A stretch of 64,000 bases of DNA from Karstenula rhodostoma CBS 690.94. Lineage: Eukaryota > Ascomycota > Dothideomycetes > Pleosporales > Didymosphaeriaceae. Positions within the stretch are counted from its first letter, which is position 1. Every line of letters begins with the position of its first letter. The translations under genes were made by a program, and so were the position numbers. The notes under the pieces are model-generated. The model had not been told where the DNA came from and searched no databases. It saw only the letters and a program-made list of their open reading frames with translations. This document shows, one piece after another, positions 57,586 through 64,000 of the stretch. Location: the NCBI GenBank assembly GCA_010093485.1, contig MU001507.1, positions 694,844 through 758,843 of the forward strand, in the 5' to 3' direction.

Positions 57586-58406
57586 ATGAAGCTCACCACC
57601 GCCCTCAGCGTCGCCGCCGCCACGAGCTCCGTCCACGGCGCCGCGCTGCAGCCCAGGCACTGTCCGTCCCCCCTCCACCTGCCGTGTTCTTGCCCTCCTA
57701 ACCCCTCCATCCAGACACCTTCCCCTCCATCGGCAGCTCCTCCGCCTGGCAGTACGTCCGCCAGACCGACAACTACCAGTCCAACGGGCCCGTCACAGAT
57801 GTCTCCTCCAACCTCGTCCGCTGCTACACGTCCTCCAACCGTGGTGCGGCGGCGACGCAGTCCGTGGCCGCAGGCAGCAGCGTAACGTTCAAAGCAAACC
57901 AGGCCGTGTTCCACCAGGGCCCGATTCAGTTCTACATGGCGAAGTACGCCTTTCCTTCCACAACTTCCCTTTCGATCAGCGACCAGAGACACCCAACAGC
58001 GCTGACAAGATGCAGAGTTCCCTCCGGCCAAACCGCCGCCACCTGGGACGGCTCCGGGCAAGTATGGTTCAAGATCTACACAGAGAAGCCGGCCTCCAGC
58101 TCCAGCGGGCTCTCCTGGGCGTCCCTCAACCAAGCCTCTTTCAGCGTCACCATCCCCAAGAATGTGCCTTCGGGAGAGTACCTCCTGCGCATCGAACACA
58201 TCGCCCTGCACGGCGCGAGCGCAGTCAACGGCGCGCAGTTGTACATCTCGTGTGCGCAGTTGAGTGTCACTGGGGGTGGGAGTGGGAGTCCCGGTCCGCT
58301 GGTTGCGTTTCCGGGCGCGTATAAAAACACGGATCCTGGGCTGCAGGTGAACATCTACAGTGCGAAGTCGTACTCGACGCCTGGGCCGGCGGTGTGGAGT
58401 GGATAG
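57586..58406 (+). CDS. AA9 lytic polysaccharide monooxygenase
   Basis: Secreted copper enzyme cleaving cellulose or related glucans oxidatively. Three exons (57586-57661, 57715-57943, 58016-58406) give 231 aa. After MKLTTALSVAAATSSVHGA and a short ALQPR segment comes HYTFPSIG, whose His should be the first copper ligand of the mature enzyme. The second His lies in ANQAVFHQGPIQFYMAK and the axial Tyr in GAQLYISCAQL. SNLVRCY holds one conserved Cys and ISCAQ its partner. The splice donor GTCCGT inside the HY codon pair makes the family sequence continuous. No cellulose-binding module or GPI signal is visible. Five residues between the usual signal cleavage site and His1 are odd. Confidence 0.9.
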
Positions 58407-60943
58407 GTGGAAGCGGTGGCGGTTTAGCATGGGGTGTAATGCAGCCCTGTCCTGAGATACCATTGCTACGATGTATACTTGTCCGAGGAATCCCTACACA
58501 CTCCACCCCCAGCCTCGTCGTTGCTGACACTGCATACCCCCCCCTTCTTCACCGCCCTCATAGCTATCCCTCTCCTTACACGCCCCGCAGCCCCGTCGCA
58601 GGTCTGAATTCATTCCCAATTCGCACCATCATCTCCGCGGCAGCGACCTTCCGTCCACATAGCATAGATGCTTGCCCTCGAAAAAAAAAAAAAAAAAAGG
58701 GCTCAAACCCCAGCCAATCCAGATCCATCCGCTATACCAGCTTCATTCCGCGCAAACACGCCCTGCCCAGCCGCGGACTGCGGGATGTTCCATCGCGCGT
58801 AAGCAATGACCAGACCGTGCAGCATGAACGTGCCCTCTGCTACATGGACCCACTGCACGACATTTGTTTTCGGCGGCCGACGGGGGGAGGAAACGTCTTC
58901 GCGCGGGAAATCAGGGACCACCATCGGATGATAGCGTTAATCATGCGTATGGGCGCAACGGAACGGACCGCCTGGAGAGAACGGTTGCAAACCAAAGGTT
59001 ATGGTGTACGTTTCGCCATGGTGTCATTTGTCGGGGGGTGTTTGGGACGGTTCTGTTTGGTGGACGTTCACCACGCCTCCCCCTTTAGCACCTTTATTCA
59101 CGTACACTCGCATGTATTGAGAGAGCTTTGTAGCATATTAATCACGTTTTCGTGTCGACACCATACCCGGGTCTTAGTTTAGCACACAGAAAATAATTAC
59201 TTCAAACTGCGTTCACCAAGTGTATCTTTGACTCAAAATGGGTGTGGATAAGTCGAGAGCGAGGGATGGACGGACTCTCGTCCACCGCACGCAGGAGCAG
59301 TAGTGGAATCTAGCATCTACAGTAGTAGTGGAATCTAGCGTCTACAGCAGTAGAAGTTGCGACGGAGCAAATTCAGCCAAGGCTTGATAAGGCAACATCC
59401 GAGTTGCTGCGGATGGTGATGGGATGTTCGATGTCTAGGGGAAGCTTTCGGCAAGAGCGAGGACATGATGTTTCCTAACCCCTACAGAGAAAGAACGAAG
59501 CTTCACCGCGAGATTCTTCGTCTACTGTGCTCTACAATGCTTTCGGCGAGGCTTCCAAATCCTTACCTTCGATCAAGCTCAAGCTTCGAGGTCGATCACT
59601 GGGTCTTCATTGGGCTATTACCGCAGGCATCGTAGAATTGAGGGCACTGTGTTCGAAGACGAATGAAGCATGTAGCTCCAAATCCGCCAAAGTCCACTCA
59701 CATTGCACAATGAGATCAAGATCAGACCATCCTGGAAAGACTTCGGGGGGAGAGCACATGAATGTTCATTTCCTCACCTCTCTTCCAAGCTCACGTAGCC
59801 CGAGCAAGGACATACAGAAAGAGGCAGGACATCTTATCAGCGGCATGCAGGTGGTGCGTCTGACCCTGACAAAACGCTTGCCAACCCTGACGATGGCCGC
59901 CTCTTTTCGTCACATCTCCTATTAAACCTCGGTTGTTACAAAAAGTATGTGCGAGGCAACACGTCGTCTGGACGCCTAGCCAGGTGTGACACATGCAGTC
60001 CGTCGGAAGGATCGTCGGTGGCCAAGGGTCGCTGCACCTGTCTCGAAATTGCGAGCGTGGGGGGGAAATCGTTGAGAACTCCGTGACTACGAACAATGTA
60101 ACCATGTAGAGATGTTACACTGTGAACACCCCACGAGGCGCAACGCTTGCCTGTCACACCACTTGACGTCCATCATGGTGACACTGGTCCACGCCTTGCA
60201 GGTGATACTCAAACTTGAACCTCGTAGTCTCCAATCATCTCACCAAGCCTCCAAGGATTTGAGCAACCCTTGACCAGCCGCTGCTTCCTATCTAGGGCAA
60301 TGCCCTCATGGGGGCAAGCGCTAATGGATCAGGGTCTTCGAAACGGTATTTCGGGGCTCTTCGGTATGGTCATGGTATACTATAGCCGTGCGTAGCTGCC
60401 TCGGGTACGATGCAGTGCATATAGTTTCGAGCTGGGTGCATCGAGTTCAAATGAGATGACCTGCATTGCGTCGATATTTTAAGGCGTGGGTGATCCAAAA
60501 CGTCGTTACGCAAGTCCTTTGCCCTGCTTCGCCTCGATCTTCAAGGCCCCTGTCCGTTGCTCGCGATCGAATGCACGCATGCACGCATCGTTTCGGGGAT
60601 GTATCGGGTCATCAAAGTAATACGCAGTGCTCCTCGAAGCAACGTGTTCAACTCATGCAAAATCGATGACGAGATCTAGCTGGCACTTCTCTGTGGGGTT
60701 CATGCCGGGTAGCTCAATAGCATTCACCGTGCCACGCCTTGGCTATCACGTGACAAGAATCAATAACGCAAGCGTACCGCTGCCAGGCCGAGCTTTCTAG
60801 AAGCACATGTTCTGATTCGTGGCTGATTAGGCGCGTGGATCCAATAGATGTGCCATGTTGCATTGTCGCAGTGCCGGGTTCGGGGAAGTCGGGTTAGGCT
60901 TGCAGACTGCATTGCGTTCTGGTCACTGTAGGCGCGAACCGAC
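58407..60943. other. Gene-poor region
   Basis: About 2.5 kb without a supported gene. It holds an A(18) run at about 58681-58698 and a 25-bp tandem repeat at 59298. Open frames (for example 59527-59925) show no family signal or intron structure. Confidence 0.5.
59298..59351 (+). repeat. 25-bp tandem repeat, about 2.2 copies
   Basis: Units AGTAGTGGAATCTAGCATCTACAGT-like repeat twice with one or two differences, followed by a partial third copy. Confidence 0.75.
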
Positions 60944-61145
60944 ACTGTGATTGCAGCCCTAAGTAGTGCTAGTGGGTCCTCCGGAGCAAGGATACTGTAA
61001 TATTATAAAGTTCCTTTGAAGGAGGAAACCTTACTAAAAAGAGAAGGATTTTAGCTCTTTCTAGTGTTTTTAAACCTTGCTACAAAGCTTTTATAACCGG
61101 GGCCAAGAAGTCTCCACTGGCACTACTTAGGGCTGCAACCACAGT
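60944..61145. mobile_element. MITE-like element with 32-bp terminal inverted repeats
   Basis: The left end (60944-60975) and the reverse complement of the right end (61114-61145) match over 32 bp with two differences: both read ACTGTG[A/G]TTGCAGCCC, then TAAGTAGTGC[T/C]AGTGG. The roughly 138-bp interior is AT-rich, non-coding, and has further inward-facing matches (TTATAAAG against CTTTTATAA), so the whole unit could fold as a hairpin. Size and structure fit a non-autonomous DNA transposon. No convincing target-site duplication is seen at the ends as drawn, so the exact termini and superfamily are open. Confidence 0.8.
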
Positions 61146-61992
61146 AGACTGTATGCAAGCAAGTCTCAGCACCTGTTGAATAGAGTGTGTGGGTGGTAAA
61201 GGTGTGGGGTTGGATGCCGTAAGTCGCGGATACGCGTGTATGCTAGATCTTGACTGGGTTTAACTTAGCGAGTGCTCCACTGTTCATTAGTAGAACAGGA
61301 TTTTGGACACTCGGATCTTGGACACTCGGGTATGAGTATAGAGGGATGTAAAGAGAGTGTGGCGGATTGAAGGTGCGTCGTCAAAGGCAACAATAGGCGA
61401 TTCGGTTGCGCGTCGGTTGCGCGTGGACAGTGAGGCTGAAGGCTGCAAGGAACATTGAAAAGCGACATCGCATAGGCAGTCGCTTCGCAGCAAGAGATCC
61501 ACGACGAATGAAAGTATGGTATTGGGAATGGTAGCACAAAAGCGACCAATCACGGGGTTGACACGAGGCGTGATCAGTGGGGAATGTATACGAAGGTGGC
61601 ACAGAGCTAGTACAGCCGCGCGCTAATTCTTTCACGAGTCGGAAACAAAAGTGATCAGTACTCTCCCCCACGGATAGATGGCAGCACTAGTGTGCGATGC
61701 GAACCAGACTGGGTGGTGATACGCCGGATAGAGGCGCAGTGCGATCCAAATCTGGTGCAGTCAAGCGGACGCAGGGCAAGGTCTTTCGAATGTGTAGCGA
61801 ACTCTGCGGTTGTATCTAGTATCATAGTTGGAGGGGAACACAAGCGAGCTGTCTTTGGTCCAAGAACCGGTTTCATGGGCATCTCAAGGCTGAACGGTCT
61901 GATGTGCGCCGAACATCAGACTCATGGCGCTGTTGTGGCACCCTTGTGATGTCGAGATCGAGTTGGAGCTGTACATTTGCTTGCTACCGCAC
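61146..61992. other. Intergenic region
   Basis: About 850 bp between the MITE-like element and the SET gene; no supported gene. Confidence 0.4.
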
Positions 61993-63984
61993 TCAGTCCT
62001 TCCGTTGATCATCTTCCCAAACGCACCTAGGGCATACACAGAGACCTCCTAGTGCTCCGGATGCCCACTCACGTCTTTCCTGAACCGGGAGTCGAATATC
62101 ACAGTAGTGACTGAACATCTCTTCTCCCTTCTTCAAGCCGGGCCGCCTCGGCACTTGTCGCTCGTAATCGACAAGCTGTTCGCGGGCCCAGAAACGGATG
62201 GTGCCATTCCATTCCCAAGCCACATTTGGGTCGCAGCTATGGTTTGCAAGACACCACATCGGATGCACAGCACATATTTCAGGTCGGCCGTCGAGGCCCT
62301 GGCGTCCGGATGCCGTTCCTATCACGCGTTAGTAAGCCTGGCCAATCCGAGGCGAGAGGCGGAGAACTGACCTCGGAACTTTGCGTACAAAGTGTTGAAA
62401 ATCCATGTGTCATATCGATGACTTTGTTCGTAGATGTTGACGTCCATCTTCTCGAGAATATGCAATGGCCTCAGGATATTGGCTTCGAAGGAAAATGGCA
62501 GAGTTTGGGGAACAGACGCAAATGGATCAGAATCCAACTTGCATCTCTCGGTCAGATCGAGACCATGATAGTCGCCCCAAATGTAGCGAACCTCTTTCAA
62601 ATCGAGCGGGTGAACACCTTGCGTTTCAGCCAGGCCCATCGCCCGGACCAGTAGGCGTGTGTACAGTACGTCTGCGACTTCGCTTGCTCTGACTTTCTGT
62701 TCCGTGACTACGCCACATAGAGAAGGATGGTAGTTGTCCTGCGCTAGGTCATGGCACTCTTGACTGCAGAAGAAGACTTCTTCGCATTCTTCGCATGATA
62801 GTGTGGTGGGCTGCTGGTCATCGCTTGTACTTGAAAGAGAAATGCTGCAAGCATCGCAGTAGAAGTCATGTAATCGAGATATCCCTGTCAGAAGAGATTT
62901 CTCTGTCAGGATCTCTTCCCCAGGCGAGATGTCTTCTTTCGCGAACACGCCGAGTTGTTTGACGTAGGCAACATCGGTACCCTGAGACGACGCTTCGCTG
63001 TGTATGTATCAGTACGCAGCCTAACGATATTGACATGTGTTACCTCGACATAGAAGAATGTCTTGTGCTTACTTTAGTATTGGGAGCTCCGCAACCCTCA
63101 CCTCAAGCTTTGGCGCAACACGTTCCATTTCATCATTCAGAATTTGAAGCGCTTCAGACGAGAACCTATCCGGTTCATGATGGTTCCAAGGATAAAGCTC
63201 TCGGCGTACAGAACCCTTGTCGGGGTAATCTTCGATGCTGATTGAGTCAAGATCATCTTCTTGGGAGTTCAAATGCAAGCGTAGCTTTAAGTTAAGGGCT
63301 TCGCGATACGATGCAAGTGTCGCTTTATCCGGGAGAGATCTCGAGGCACGTTTAAGGAATCCGGCTGCACTTCGAAGACTTCCGCATTGTATAAGACAAG
63401 GGATGAGTATCTCGTATCTAGGAGAGATCAGCGTTCCCATCCGTCAAGATAGCAAAGAAGCGCACACTTACGCACTTCCCAACCATACAGACTGGGCCCA
63501 GAGAACTACCTGAACGGCATCCTCGCATGGAGAGCCTTTTTCTTCTCGGTAATCCTTGTTAGCAGCCTCCAAAGCTTCTACGTGAAATTCGCCTTCCTCC
63601 GCACATTCGTCGATCAAAAGAAGCGCCTTATAAGCATCGCCAGCGGCAAGATCGGGATATCCCAAGTTTCCGTATGCATTGGCAAGAACCAGCCTATGTT
63701 TTATGCTGTAAGGATTGTCTAGTGTACCTGCCTGAAGCTTGGCTAGCCCCTCCAGCCGCTCGTGCAGGGTGTCGCTGGATATTGGCTGTCTAATGTTAGA
63801 TAAAGAGAGGAAATTTATGGTTGGGATCTTACGACCATGGCGTGCCGATAGTCGATAGGAATTTGCAAGATATATCCAGCGTAGGCTAAAGAAGAATCGA
63901 TTGCCACATGTGGATGTGGAATTTCTTGCTGCACGTGATGCTTGGCATGGCCGAAATTTTGACGGGGTTAGGATCGGCTAACGC
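61993..63984 (-). CDS. SMYD-like SET domain protein with internal MYND-type finger (5' partial)
   Basis: Lysine-methyltransferase-type protein. Exons from the 3' side: 62318-61993, 62997-62372, 63417-63073, 63785-63472 and a further exon ending at 63833, all in phase. The start was not found and probably lies beyond the right edge. A helical TPR-like N-terminal part (HERLEGLAKLQAG, RLVLANAYGNLGYPDLAAGDAYKALLLIDE) precedes a split SET domain: GVFAKEDISPGEEIL, a MYND-like cluster (CDAC...CEECEEVFFCSQECHD...HPSLC), then MWCLANHSCDPNVAWEWN, GEEMFSHYCD and post-SET cysteines CVCPRC. The catalytic-core NHSCDPN is intact. Substrate is unknown; SMYD relatives act on histones or cytosolic proteins. 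Confidence 0.82.
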
Positions 63985-64000
63985 CGGATCCTCAACCAGC

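Noticed and set aside
57429..58463. 344-codon open frame antisense to the AA9 gene
   Set aside because: The sense strand encodes a complete LPMO with all active-site residues; the antisense frame is a GC-driven shadow.
1..64000. CRISPR array, bacterial operons, riboswitches or a replication origin
   Set aside because: Spliced eukaryotic genes throughout; no regularly spaced direct repeats or prokaryotic signals were found.

Overview
The window looks like nuclear DNA of a filamentous ascomycete (Pezizomycotina). The plant-wall and cuticle genes and the gene set fit a Dothideomycete-like plant-associated or saprotrophic fungus, but class and genus are inference. The evidence is short (about 45-65 nt) GT-AG introns with CTAAC/CTGAC-like branch sites, mostly single-gene transcription units, and families typical of this group: DUF3433, 2EXR, AA9 LPMO, cutinase, GPR1/FUN34/YaaH acetate permease and the fungal regulatory-P-domain secreted propeller.

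Layout. 0.1-0.9 kb: decayed quinone/enoyl-reductase-like gene. 1.6-4.4 kb: malonyl-CoA-synthetase-like AMP-binding enzyme divergent from a BolA protein. 4.6-6.3 kb: AAA ATPase. 8.9-16.5 kb: acetate permease, hypothetical gene, cornichon/Erv14 and the splicing factor Prp17/Cdc40. 18-21 kb: small Ser/Asn-rich protein, a gene-poor stretch and an N-terminally truncated peptide-transporter relic directly after a poly(A) run. 21.6-30.4 kb: capsule-type glycosyltransferase, unknown RGG/coiled-coil gene, monocarboxylate-like MFS carrier, AusD-like methyltransferase and a secreted PAN/Apple-like protein. 30.6 kb: tRNA-Glu(CUC). 32-42.6 kb: atypical USP-like protein, MYND/Mss51-like gene with an apparent frameshift, cutinase with a repeat-bearing N-terminus, VIT-VWA protein and M20 peptidase. 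43.7-51.5 kb: basic nuclear-type protein, secreted propeller, 2EXR gene with an apparent frameshift, and a small interrupted ORF facing an unknown 592-aa gene. 52.6-58.4 kb: DUF3433 membrane protein divergent from kinetochore protein Nnf1, then an AA9 LPMO. 58.4-62 kb is gene-poor and holds a short element with 32-bp terminal inverted repeats. 62-64 kb: SMYD-like SET protein running to the window edge.

The genes do not form one pathway. Housekeeping genes (Erv14, Prp17, Nnf1, BolA, tRNA) alternate with accessory loci. Cutinase, AA9 LPMO, the secreted Cys-rich proteins and acetate permease are consistent with growth on plant material. The MFS carrier and the AusD-like methyltransferase are neighbours but no backbone synthase is present. 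Several accessory genes are broken or show apparent frameshifts (0.5, 20.5, 35.0, 48.2 and 49.3 kb). The best candidates for undescribed biology are the two unrecognised genes at 22.8-24.1 kb and 49.2-51.5 kb. Exon joins were worked out by hand from splice sites and reading phase, without transcripts.
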